Shown here: positions 25,291-49,170 of the stretch, piece after piece
Layout of the letters: every line of letters begins with the position of its first letter
Numbering within the stretch: the first letter of the stretch is position 1
Assembly (NCBI RefSeq): GCF_024713975.1
Contig: NC_091098.1
Coordinates: 15,362,316-15,426,315 of the forward strand
Origin: Paralichthys olivaceus
Lineage: Eukaryota > Chordata > Actinopteri > Pleuronectiformes > Paralichthyidae
DNA length: 64,000 nt
Direction of reading: 5' to 3'
Position numbers and translations under genes: made by a program
The notes under the pieces: generated by a model
Seen by the model: only the letters and a program-made list of their open reading frames with translations
Told to the model about the DNA's origin: nothing
Database searches by the model: none

Positions 25291-26504
25291 GTGCCTGAGA
25301 CGCTTCTTTGTTTTGTAACAGTGCAATGCTTGCATTGGCCAGTAGAGGTCGTCAGATAATAGACAAACATTGTGTGCAGGCAGCAGTGTGGCTAACCTCA
25401 GGAAAATGATGGTGTAATAAGTCTTGCAATCCTGTTGTCATTCACATTGCATCATAGTAAAATGATTAAACAAACGAGTTAAGACACGTTTGAACGTTGA
25501 AGAGTAATCAACACTCACCAGTGGCACGTAGAGGTGAGTGACTGATTCAGTCAGGAACATACCTGTATATACATGACCTGACATTAAGATAATGATCACA
25601 TGTTCTCTTAGTCACACTAACTTCGCATCATGAGATACTAAATTAGAAAATAAACAATGTGAGACCAGCCCGACTGAATGAGGACTTCATGAATCGACAT
25701 TTAAACTACTTTGCTGATTTTTTTATTATCATTATTATTAGCCACAGACACAGATCACACAATAAACACAGTCAACACAACAACCAAATCACTGCATCCA
25801 ATACTGAATCAGACTGATACATAAATCACAACTTTATCAGTATGTTCAACAACCTACGTAGGTAACAAAGGAACAAAACAAAACAATGAATAAATAGATA
25901 AATAATCTGCTTCAAGTAATTTTTGTCATAAGGGAGAGCAAGAAAGGAAAAAGGGGTAAGTAGTAGTAAGTAGTCAGTGGGTTTATTTTGATGAATTTTT
26001 CTTTGTTATTATTGACATTATATTCTTTAATTGAAAATACTAATGATGAAATGTTCATTTGTAACGAACACGTGCAAGCATACAGACCGATCGAATGTCA
26101 GGAATTTCGTATCAGATAAATGTTTAATCCTGACTGGGTAAAAAATTACTATAGTCAACAGAGCATGAAATATATTAATGATTACCTTCTCAAAATCAAA
26201 ACATTTCTTTGTCACAGGAGTCACAAATCAAACCAGTTTTAACTTTTCTCTGACTAGTATTAAAGTATGATAAAGTGTCAGATATATCTCTTTTTATTTA
26301 CTTTGTTTAGAAAACATATTTATATCACTGGGCAAATGATATGATCAGAAATTGTGGCTGAAATGAAGCGCTAAAACGTGCCGAGACTTTAAACACAAAA
26401 AACACAACTTCCACAGAAATCCAAATTGTATCTGCAACAGCTTTCTTGCCTTCATGTGATGTCTGTTTTCTTTCGGTATCTGTTGTTTGTACTTCCCTTA
26501 TCTT

Positions 26505-26508
<4 letters not shown>

Positions 26509-26585
<77 letters not shown>
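26509..26585. repeat. TG microsatellite
   Basis: Perfect TG tract of about 38 units, probably highly length-variable. Confidence 0.97.
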
Positions 26586-26588
<3 letters not shown>

Positions 26589-28069
26589 CTGTCGCCTTGG
26601 TTGTTCAACAAACTCCGGAGGGATAATACTCCCTCAAAGCCCCACTCTGTCTGGTCAGTCAGATGAAGAGCTGGTTATTTTTATCACTGTAGGGGAGGGG
26701 GGGTATGTTCAAGTATCAGAGAGGCCACCCCCCGTCTGTGAGTGCTAAGGCCCATCTCAGTTCTCCCTCTGTTTCCCTCCTCTGAGTATTCTTTTTCACA
26801 GGGGGATCATTCCAAATGGCTCGATTGAGACGGAGGGATTTGTGCAGAAGATGATGCGCACTGAAGAAATGTGGGCGATAAATTGGTCAGAGTCGATAAC
26901 AGACAGATATTAAGCCATGGAGGAGAGTGTGCAGACACAACGAGAGGAGAGATCAGTGAGAGGATAGGTGATAAAAAGCAGCTGCAAATAAAATCCCAAA
27001 TGTGCCTGGTTACAGCCGAACTACCTCCTCCTGAGCTTTAACCTCAACCCATGACAGCTGGATATGTTGATGAGCTGAGAGAAAATCCTGAATGAATCTG
27101 GGACATATGACCTTTAGTTACTTCAGGTTGCTTCATGGTTATTTTACACCTTCTCACTAAAAGCTGATTCTTGAAATGAACTGCAGGAGCTGCAATTCAT
27201 GGACCCTGCATATGATTCAGATCATTAAATCATCATCATTAAACAAGACATTTGTACAAATTCAGTATTCATGCCAGTGGAAGGTAGTTAGTTATAGACT
27301 CTAACAGATGAGTCACCAAAAGTACAATCATGAGTAATAGCCTCAATCAGAATACATTAATTAATCAAACCTGAGTTAAACTTGGCAGCTGAAATGGAAC
27401 CACTTTGTATTATTATCTGTTTGTTTCACTTCATGAACTAATGTACTGAGTCTGATTTAATCTGCAGGGAATTTACATTTTTCAGACTTAGTTTCCCCTG
27501 TGTTTCTGAACAAGGGAAAAAACAACAAAGGTGTGACCACATTATTTTCCCTTGTGCAGGATCATTTTTTAAGTAAAACTCATTAAGGTCATGAACAGAT
27601 ATTTTATTATTCCAACCAGTGCAACCAGTAAAAGCAGGTTTGTCCATTTGTTCCATGAACAACTTTTATCACCTAGTCTTTAGGGCATAAAAATAATGAG
27701 TAATAAGAAAGTACTTTGAATTAATGTATGATATTGTTTCTAATATTTTCTGTCATGAGATCATCGATGTTCTGTTCACAGATTTTGAACAAACACTAAA
27801 ATATCATTAGAGTACTTTTTGTTGCTGTTTTTTTTGTTTTTTTTTCAAATTCACTGTTGTAGAGTCACAAAGCTCATCAAACCAAAATGTATCTAGTATT
27901 GTAAACCATTATAATCTTTGCAAAATAATGGATCATATAACATTCAAAAAGACACTAAATAGATAATGTGGGAGCAAATTCATCATTGGTCTGTTTTCCG
28001 ATAAATCATTATTATTGACTTCAGATCATTAAATTACTGGGTGCATGTTCTAAGGATTAGATAAACATT

Positions 28070-28165
28070 ATTGATCCCATGCTGGGGAAATTCTCCGTCA
28101 CAGCAGAAGACAATCAAAAAGAGGTAGACAAGAGAGCAAGTTGATACAAGTTAATACAATAAATA
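28070..28165. repeat. Interspersed repeat fragment
   Basis: It contains 'attattgatcccatgctggggaaattc', close to the 'tttattgatccc..gggaaattc' signature found in a common fish repeat. Only a short piece remains. Confidence 0.4.
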
Positions 28166-28604
28166 AAATAAAAATAGAGGCAATATTGTCAAAACAAGTT
28201 TCCACCAGAATACATCTTTGTTACCAACGGATCCACCAATAAATGCACAGTGTGAATTTATTGCCTCAGTCAAGCATTAAGGCTCGACACCACTGCTAAC
28301 ACTGCTCTCTTGTTAAAAGCTTTGGAGAATATTTATTATACATCTGCACATCCGTCATGTCTATTCTTTGTCTTTTTCAAGGGACTTGATTATCATGATG
28401 GCTTCTATTATTCAATTAATGTGTGATTTTTTTTTTCCGTAGAGTTTATTTTATAGAACTGTGTTTTATTTATTCTGTTGGTTCTCTTCAAACTTTAAAA
28501 AATATATCTTTGCACATATCAATGAAAATGAAAATTTTCACTAAAACTGTTGTTCTGTGATATATTTTTAGACACTTGAGATTTATATCCCCTGTGAGTG
28601 AGGC

Positions 28605-28775
28605 CTCTGTCTGCAGCGTGACAATGACCCCATACAGCCAGGGTCATAAAGAGCTGGGGTCCTGAAACAGATGGTGTGGCCCCTATACAGAGCCCGGATC
28701 TCAACATCATCAAGTCAGTCTGGGACAACATGAAGAGACAGAGGACACCGACACAGTTTAAATCCAGAGAGGAGT
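28605..28775 (+). pseudogene. Tc1-like transposase relic
   Basis: Translation pieces match the catalytic C-terminal half of fish Tc1-type transposases: LQRDNDP (holding the second catalytic Asp) at 28611, GVLKQMVWP just after a TAA, then in another frame QSPDLNIIKSVWDNMKRQ from about 28688. The family has E in NIIESVW where this copy has K, so the DDE triad is broken. There is at least one frameshift and one in-frame stop. No terminal inverted repeats were found nearby. The copy is dead. Confidence 0.8.
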
Positions 28776-29204
28776 TCTCATAAGACTTACCCTGAAAAAC
28801 TGATTAACCTCCCCGCAGGCTCCTGGCCCAAAAAATTTTGTTGCGTCCCAATTGACCCAAGGTTAATTTCCAGTCATGAAGAAACCAAAATGTGTTGATG
28901 AGCCAATCGATTTGTTTGACAGAAAGTCATTCAATAATTTTGCTAATTGATTAATCTTTTTTTTTTTTGGCAAAGATTCCCAAAAATCACTAGGATCAGC
29001 CTCTAAAATCGAAATATATCCATCAATTTCCCAGTTCAATAGCATGGTAAACTAAATATATTTTTATTTCTATACATCAATATGTTAATGTAGGTTTGAG
29101 GTAATAATGAAGCCATACTTCCTGCTGTTTTCTGACACTTAATGCACTGATCACCAGATTGATTATGAAAATGTGAATGTGGGGGCCCTGGACATTGAGT
29201 TCAA

Positions 29205-29335
29205 TTCAATTACATTTTATTTGTATGGTGCCAAGTCAATGACCAAGATCAAAACCATAAGAATTATAAAGAAACTCCCTCATTAACTGGAAACCTCTTG
29301 GAGAAAAATGGGCCAGAGAAGAGAACTGGGTCTAT
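29205..29335. repeat. Interspersed repeat fragment
   Basis: It starts 'ttcaattcaattacattttatttgtatgg', the hallmark opening of a very abundant fish repeat, followed by 'aagaaactccctcattaactggaaacct', a diverged internal module of the same family. Confidence 0.5.
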
Positions 29336-29534
29336 TTGTTTCTGTTCACTGGACGTTGGTAATATTTAACTAACAAATAAAAAACAATCAATTCAATTAT
29401 ATTTAATTATTTCTGAATGTTTTACTTTAAATCTTAACTAATTATTTAGCGGCACGTGTTTATTTGAATTATCTCATCTTTATCATATTTTTTTTCTCAG
29501 TCCTCCTGACCTCAGTGATGGTGGCAGACGGGGA

Positions 29535-29552
29535 CACACACACACACACAGA

Positions 29553-29647
<95 letters not shown>
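29535..29647. repeat. CA microsatellite at the acvr1b promoter
   Basis: About 113 bp of CA repeat with one interruption (GACT). It ends about 150 bp upstream of the acvr1b start codon and directly borders the CpG-rich first exon. Alternating purine-pyrimidine DNA of this length can adopt Z-form. Confidence 0.95.
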
Positions 29648-29649
<2 letters not shown>

Positions 29650-29778
29650 CCCTTTAAACACGTCACTCCCTGGCTGTCTAGTATCAGTGTGGTTGTGTGC
29701 GGTCGGGCTGTGGTTGTGTCTCAGGTCTGCTGCTCGTGTTCATAGCGACACACCGAGGACGCGTTTCATCGCCGGGAG

Positions 29779-29795
29779 ATGGGAATGCAGACGGG

Positions 29796-29805
<10 letters not shown>
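29779..29805 (+). other. uORF overlapping the acvr1b start
   Basis: ATG 29779, with a second in-frame ATG at 29785, opens an eight-codon frame ending at TGA 29803-29805. It overlaps the main ATG (29796) in another frame. Both ATGs at 29779 and 29796 have G at -3 and +4, so scanning ribosomes could start at either. Confidence 0.6.
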
Positions 29806-42059
<12,254 letters not shown>

Positions 42060-42988
42060 GAGTCAGGCGCTGTCAAGGAAAATTGACGCAGCAGAGACGC
42101 ACAGCCAGACCACACTCCAATAGGAAAGAAACACTAAAGACAGACTGCAAATGAAAACCCTGCCAGTTTTAAAGCCACACTCCAAGTTGTGACAAGGCCT
42201 ACCTCACCTTTTTAGCCAAAACTACTGAGAACCCCCCCTTCTCCTTAACTTTTATCTCCCCTGCCTCTCCTTCCATTCCTCGTGTCTCCCCCCCGTCTCC
42301 CTCGACCCCTCTCTTCTCCATGGGCCACAACACTACCACTGTTAATATCATCACACTCAACCTTTTTCTTTTCATTTCCCATGGCAGGAATTATTACTGT
42401 TGTACAGCAACGGGGTTTATTTAGTTTTTATCTTTTTTACCTCTGAAACTTTCCCATGATGGACTAACCTTGTCCAGACGAGTCAAGCATGTTATGGGTT
42501 TTTAAGTTTTAGAAAAATAACTCTTTATAACACACTGATGTTCTGCTGTGTGCGCAAAGATGCTGAGGTGCTGTTTCTCATTGCGTCTGGAATACGAGAC
42601 ACTCGGACGTCCTCCGGTGTCGGCTGTACTTCTTTAGACAGGAGCAGTTGTCGGCCGTTCGTTCTGTTGATTAAGCATGAACAGCTGGATTGTGCTTTTT
42701 GTTTTTTTTTTAAAAATCCTACAGACAGAAATTAGTTGCACTCAACTGTAGCTTCCTCATCATGTGTGAGACCTTCAGGTATAACCCTTAACGGATCAGT
42801 CCTGGTGTTTAAGTGTGAAATGTGGCAGGGATAATGTTTGGGAGGGTTTTAATTTTTAATTTATTTGTTGATACTTTGATTTCATATTTTGATGAACACT
42901 GTGAGATGAGATGTGACAAGCCAGAGTCAGGATATGAAATGTTATATTGTCGTTCAGTCCGAGTCTTCACCACCATCTTCCAGACGAT

Positions 42989-43044
42989 GGAGGAGGAGGA
43001 GGAGGAGGAGGAGGAGGAGGAGGAGGAGGAGGATGATGATGATG
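42989..43044. repeat. GGA/GAT trinucleotide repeat in acvr1b 3' UTR
   Basis: About 14 GGA units followed by four GAT units. A purine-only tract in the presumed mRNA; it yields false poly-Glu and poly-Arg frames. Confidence 0.9.
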
Positions 43045-44348
43045 AAGGGGTTGTTGCATTGTTTTAACAAAACACTCGGTTCAAACCTGGATGTAGCTGT
43101 GACCCCTTTAGCGAAAAGGCAATGACATCGTGCACACTGAGCAAATAAGAAGCGTATGAAATGGCAATGAAAATACTGTTTTTTTTTCCTCAAGTATATT
43201 TTGTGTTTTATGTAAAGATATCATGATGGGGTGTATTTTTTTCTTTTGACACTACTGATGGGTGCATATGATTTGTATATAAAACATGCATTTGTTCCTT
43301 TTATACCACAAGCACCAGTGTGATGTTTTTTGCTTGAATGGTACTTTTCAGAAGTCTGTTATGTGATCTGTCCGCATGGTGTCTAACTGTGCCAGGAAAT
43401 AGACTGTGTCATTTGCTGGAATCTGTTTTTGTTTTTTTTTTCACTTGCTCCTCTCATGGCAATTCGGTGGTACTACTGATCCCAGTTGATTTCTTTTTCT
43501 TTTTCTCCTGCAACTTCTGTTTTTATTTTTAAATGTGTATTTGTTTGGAATCACTTTACGAGTTCTTGTGAGAGCTCAGTAATGCAGATCTGCTTCTACA
43601 TCCGACCTCTTTCTCATTGACACTGGAATATTACGGCGCATCGTGTAAAACCCTGAATGCTGATTTTGCCAGCGGTCGTGTGGAAGGCGGCCGCTGACAG
43701 ATCACACGCAGGGAACACACAGTTAGATGTTAAAAGCAGCTCACAGGTTTTACTTCAAATACTGACATGCTGTAAAGTGTAACTGCACGTTTTCATCCTC
43801 CTCTGTCGCCTGCAGCTGCGAGTGGCTGCGGACGAGACTATCAAAGTATTACACTGACGTTTTGTCACCATCAGGCTCTGCACTGTTACGTCCACATGGA
43901 CTTTAGTTAATGTTCATCACGTCATCACTTGATCAAGAATCCATGTCATGTTGTTATCCATTTTGCATGCTGTCTCAAACACTGGCTCCTCTGCACTACG
44001 GTAGATGAATTCTTGAAGTCTTTCCCTCTTCCTGCCTGTTGTTATATCTTTAAAAAAAAATCTCCTTGCGTTCAGGTTGTTGGCTGTGTACCCCGACATG
44101 TTGCTGCTACTGTTAACATGGGGAGACGTCCAGCAGGCAGAGTGTAGCAGAGGGAGGAGAAGAGTTGGGAGGGGAGATGGGAGACTTCTGTCAGTTGAAC
44201 CAAAATAGTCAAAAACACTCCTGTCCATGTTTGGTTTGTTGCCATGGGTACTTGTTCACCAGACATCCTGTTCATTCTGTAATACTTCAAGATTCAAACA
44301 TCATGTTGTGCAAAATCTTTTCAGAATTAGTGTAAATAGATGAGATAC

Positions 44349-44354
44349 AATAAA
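44349..44354 (+). terminator. Polyadenylation signal, acvr1b
   Basis: Canonical AATAAA followed by a T-rich and 'tgcgactgtgctcgt' GT-rich stretch, at the point where the T-rich UTR composition ends. Confidence 0.6.
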
Positions 44355-44375
44355 TTCCTCTTTTTCTTACCTGCG

Positions 44376-45449
44376 ACTGTGCTCGTCATTCAGGATGGTT
44401 GTTGTCAGCAGCTGTCACATGAACACAGAGGTTACATTTTCAGGATTTGACTCCTTGTAATTATTCCTTCCGTTCGACATCACTGATGTATCACTGCGCT
44501 CCCACATAATGTCAGATTTATTTCGGTTTTAAAAAGGATGAAGCTAAACAAGGTTTTTTTATCCCATGTATTCATCTTTACCAAAACTGGTGCCTGACGT
44601 TTCCCACAATGCATCTCAATAGTTAAGTTAAGTTTCAGTCACAGCTAGAATAATCTTGAGCTGCTAACCTCAAGCAGATACATCTGGTTCGCTCACTTCT
44701 CTCTAACGCCATCCCATCACAACCTCAAATGACATCACTTGAGGCAGGTTAAGAGATTACACAGCTTTTCTCAGAGTCACAAAAAGACTTTTCTTTGTTC
44801 TTCAACACATCCCTCCATCAAGCACTGCCAGTCCATGTTTTTGGCAGATAATGTGAAGTTTTAGCCACATGTGGTCATCAACTCGAGTGGGAATCACACA
44901 AAGTAGAGACGGATATGGATCTTTATGGGCAGAGGCCAATACCAATATTAGATTTCAATTATTTCAGTATTGTATGATATATAGAAAGATTTCTAAGATT
45001 TTGTTATCAAACCCTCATGACCAAGAAATGGAAGCAAGGCATATTTGAAATTTAACATAAATGTTATTACAAATAAAAGACATAACAAATACAACTAGAA
45101 AGTATTTTACTGCAAAATCCCCTTGTTCTCTCACAGTAAGATGTGACTTCAGATCGACTTGAGTAAGATCGACTTTGGAACATACCAACTAGTTTTGTTA
45201 AACTCATACAACTGAAGCCTTGTGTTGACGGTAGATTAACTCTGTAAAGTATTTTGAACGAGGACTCTGGACTTTGTGCCGCATCGTTTACACGATCAAC
45301 TGATGGCCAATATAAACAGGATTGATTATGGAGATCAAAATCTGTTTCAGTGTTAATGTTGGTACCTGAAAGGAAAGAATGTTAAAGCTTTCCTAGTGAA
45401 TTCTTAACTCATTTTAGAGGCAAATGTTTTTCAAGGTAAAAAAACCTGA
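44376..45449. other. acvr1b-kmt2d tail-to-tail spacer
   Basis: About 1.1 kb between the two convergent polyadenylation signals. From about 44905 it carries a decayed repeat with 'gacggatatggatctttatggg', 'aggccaataccaatattag' and later 'gatggccaatataaacagg', resembling a common fish MITE. Nothing coding. Confidence 0.45.
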
Positions 45450-48389
45450 GAAATGAGCACATATTTAAAATGCATTTTATTTTCCTTTACAAGAAACAAA
45501 AGCAGACAAAGAAATAAGATGGAGGGGAGAGGGAGTGGGAAAGCTGTATATAAAGAGATTGCAACCTCTGGCGTCCTGAAAAAAATATGTACAATTCAAA
45601 ATAATATCCATACAAAACATGCCACATACAATAAAAATGATCATTATATTTATTCATATTCCCTAAAAGTATCTCTGCTGTACAGATGCAACGTCTTTTC
45701 TTTTTAAAAAGTAGGTGAGGTTAAAAAAAACCTTCAATTTGAGCAAACTTTATTAAATTATAAGATATGCAGAGAACTTAAATTAAGATTCAGAGAAGTT
45801 AAAAATTATTCATTCTAAAATCCAGTGAGCGGCATAATGTCTCGTCATTGTCTTCCCTTGAAATAGAAACATACCAAAAAATATATATATCACTGCTTCG
45901 GATACTCGATCAATATCTACCACTTTAGAGAAGTTCTCCATTATACTATGAGAGTGCAATTCATTACCAGGTTAAGTATGGGATTAACTTTGAGTATTAC
46001 ATCATAACATACATGAGGCCAAGTAAACATTTCACAAGGTTTACCAACACATTCACTTCTATAGGGAAGATATAAAAAAGCAAAACACAACAATATTCTC
46101 GGGACTTCAAGATTTTCCATTCAAGGGTATATTAATCCAATTATAACCGATTAAGGGAGAGGTTTTGGTAATCAACAAGCAGTAGCATAAATAAAATGGA
46201 AAAATAAACACGAACAATATTACATAAATACAAATGCTATGCACCATTGTACTGCTTTATGCAAGAAGTGATTTTCATGTCTTAACTATCGACTCTCCGC
46301 GTGAACCGAGCGGTTTCGTGATGACCTCGGCTTCTCGTCGTCACTGATTGGAGAAGACCGGACATTGTCTCACACCTATTTTAACAAACTTGTCTCTGAG
46401 AGCTTATAGCAAAAAACACTAATAGAAAAAACAGGTAAATGCAAAACACTCTGGTTCATATACATAAAGATATTAGTTTGCCATTTTACATATATTTATA
46501 TTTATATACAGCTTTATCTTTGTTAAAATGATATCCAGTGGTTGATTTCTTTTTTTTTCAATTTTATTTCTCTACACTTTTGACTTTATTGATTACAAAG
46601 GGGCTGGATAAAGAGTTGCTGTCCCCTAATGCATATACTATATATACAGTTTGTACAACTTTTGCATTTTTAAAATCATGTGAGGTCTTAGGTTCGGGGG
46701 AAGGAGGAAACAAAGTAGTATGGGAAGGTGGAGTTTCAGTAAAGCTCCCTTTAAAGACTTTTTCATTCATCTTACATAGAAATGAAAACAAATGCCCTTT
46801 TTTCCAATAAGTCTTTCCCTGCCATCGGTTCAGCCTCGAGAGGACAGTACCAGCACTAGGGGAAAAAAGCACACTACAGGGGAAGTAGAAACACTGCAGG
46901 CTGTACTCAGGCAGAGGAAGACTTACTACAGTAAAGTTTAACAACAGTCCACTAAAGAATAGAAGAGAGGAAGAGGCATGATTCAAGGTTTAAGGTTGAG
47001 CCGTGAAAAGACTGACCTGCTGGGGGGTGGGGGTGGGGATAAAAAGCATTACATGGGACAGTAGTCATGCATCCACCGGCTGGTTTCCAACAAGCGCAAC
47101 TTCAACGTACAAAGCGACAAGCAAACGTGGTACATTTTTGGACTCGGTAGTCGAAAGCGTCCTGTGATCCTGGAGCCGTTCACCCGCACCGTCACTGTCT
47201 TGAGCAACTGAAGAAGGTGGATGTTATTGTGCTTTCACACAGCTGATAGCATGGTTTTCAGACGCATAAATAAAAAGTACAAAAAAAAAGAAAGAGGAAA
47301 AAAAGCTACATCAATGTCCAGGATGATTTGGTGGCATTTATCATGATTGTGATTTTAATGCAATATCTTATCAAAACTGTCATATAATTCCTCTGTATAA
47401 ATAATTCATGAATAATAATTATGTTGGCTCATTTTTTGTGTGTAAATTACCATCAGCATAGAGTAGATTGAGAGCAAACCTGCTGCTTAAGATTCCCTGC
47501 TTGTCCGAGAAGGCTAAGCCCATAAAAACATTCCCCCTTTCCCCCCCCCGGTTCCACAGTAGCAGTTAACAGTTTTCATACAAAGCAGTCACTTCCCGCT
47601 AAAATCAATGAGGTAGACTGGGTCCAACTAACCCACCTTGGGGCTCCGCACAGTCACAACATCTGGTGCCTCGGGAGCCACAGATCTATAGCATCTCCAA
47701 TTTTATATTAACTTACATCTTTTTTTTTTTTTTCTTCTCCATCGATCATATGTAGTTCTTTACACAGAGCCACATCAGGATTGTCTAGCTAGCCAATATC
47801 CGTGTTGTCTTCATTGATGACTTGATGGGAAAGTGCCTTTTCTGGGAGGTAAAGAAGGGGGGAGGGGTCGTGGTTAGGTGGGACAGGGAATAGGTCCGAC
47901 TTAAAACATAAAAATGCATCATTAGTTCATTCTTAGTACTTTAAAAATGGCTTTTCGTCGGAGCTCCGGCTGAGCTCTGCACTGCGAGTATTGATATCAG
48001 AGGGTCAGAATCATTTGGTAGGCGTTGAGGATTGTTTTCCAGCCACTGGGAGCTTATTGAGAGAACAGTCGAAGAGGGGAAAGGGGATTTTGGCTGAGGA
48101 GAGGGTGTTTCACACTAGTCCATTAACATGAAAGTCAGTCCCACCGTCGAGCAGTTGCTGCCGATGGTGGTGGTCGGTTGCTTTTATTGATTAATGCTCT
48201 TCAAACCTTTGGCTACAGGTGTCACCGTTTTTATCTGTCAAATGACGGAGGCCAGACTTCCTCCCTCCATCCACGTCTTTCACAACAGCTTATGCACTGG
48301 CTATGTAGGATTCAAAGGCTTTGGCGCAGGAGTGTTCTGGCACCAGCGAGACGGGAGCTCCAGGAGCTCCATTTTTTCCATCCTTCTCG
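45450..48389 (-). other. kmt2d: kmt2d 3' UTR
   Basis: Long noncoding stretch following the kmt2d stop. On the minus strand an AATAAA lies at 45481-45476 and an alternative at 46568-46563, so a UTR of 1.8-2.9 kb is likely. No open frame in it has family resemblance. Confidence 0.5.
45476..45481 (-). terminator. Candidate polyadenylation signal, kmt2d
   Basis: TTTATT on the plus strand is AATAAA for kmt2d. It is the most distal candidate before the repeat-bearing spacer. Confidence 0.4.
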
Positions 48390-49170
48390 TTAGTTCATCC
48401 ACTTGCGGCAATTCCAGGCTCCACAATGGCAAGGGATCTTGTTCTGATCGTCCTCAAAATCAAACTGGTAGTCGTAAGTCAGCTGGAATAAAGAAATGGA
48501 TGCGGTTAACAGCAGCTGAGATTTTGAACTTCAAAAGCATAGAAAAGACAGTAAAACTATAACTGAGTCGTGATCGGATTTCAAAATGCACTGCACCTCT
48601 TCTCCCTTGGGAATCCTGCGGCTGGAGATGATGATAATCTTGTCCTCTTTGTCAAAGGTCACAACCTCTGCAACACAGTTGGGAGCACAGGAATGGTTGA
48701 CGTAGCTGGAAAAGAAGAAAAGAAAGGGTCCGTTAAAAACATACCAGACTCAACAAGTTTAAGAGACAACGGATAACAAACGGACACTTACCGAGCTGGG
48801 CCGCCTGTCAGAGTGGCATCAATCACCTGCTCGTTGTTGATGCGGAACATGTAGATCCCACGGTTCTAAGTTAGAGGAAAAATAAGAAAAATGTTTAAAA
48901 AGGCTTTACAATTCTTTTTTTTTTTTCTTCCATTAAATGTTTTGTTGGTTCTCATGTGTCGTCCAGTGAAAGAATACATTTGGGCACTCCACCCAAATAA
49001 AGAAACAGAGAAAACAGTGTACCTGGGACTCATAGATCTTCTCACGGCTATTTGCCACCTCGTTACGTATGACAGTACCGATGTACTCGATGACCATGGT
49101 GTGCCTATCCAGATCCTTGGCAGCGTACAGACCCAGGCCCTGAATTCGGGATCGAGCCAGATACACGTTG
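48390..49170 (-). other. kmt2d: kmt2d SET and post-SET domain
   Basis: Encoded by the last four exons. Visible are SRIQGLGLYAAKDLD, VIEYIGTVIRNEVA, the cofactor-binding RYVNHSCAPNC, the catalytic ELTYDYQF with its tyrosines, and the zinc-binding post-SET CHCGAWNCRKWMN at the very C-terminus. Nearly identical to human KMT2D, so catalytically competent by sequence. Confidence 0.95.

Larger units (their letters stand above)
25291..29534. other. acvrl1-acvr1b spacer
   Basis: No gene is visible. It holds a TG microsatellite at 26509-26585, a Tc1 transposase relic at 28605-28775 and small repeat fragments near 28070-28165 and 29205-29335. A less A/T-rich block at about 26580-27100 is free of obvious repeats and is the best place to look for a conserved noncoding element. 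Confidence 0.5.
42060..44375 (+). other. acvr1b: acvr1b 3' UTR
   Basis: About 2.3 kb of T-rich untranslated sequence after the TGA at 42057-42059, with no coding frame. It contains a GGA repeat at 42989-43044 and ends near the AATAAA at 44349-44354. Confidence 0.65.

Noticed and set aside
29464..29745. Thr/His-repeat open frame
   Set aside because: Produced by the CA microsatellite.
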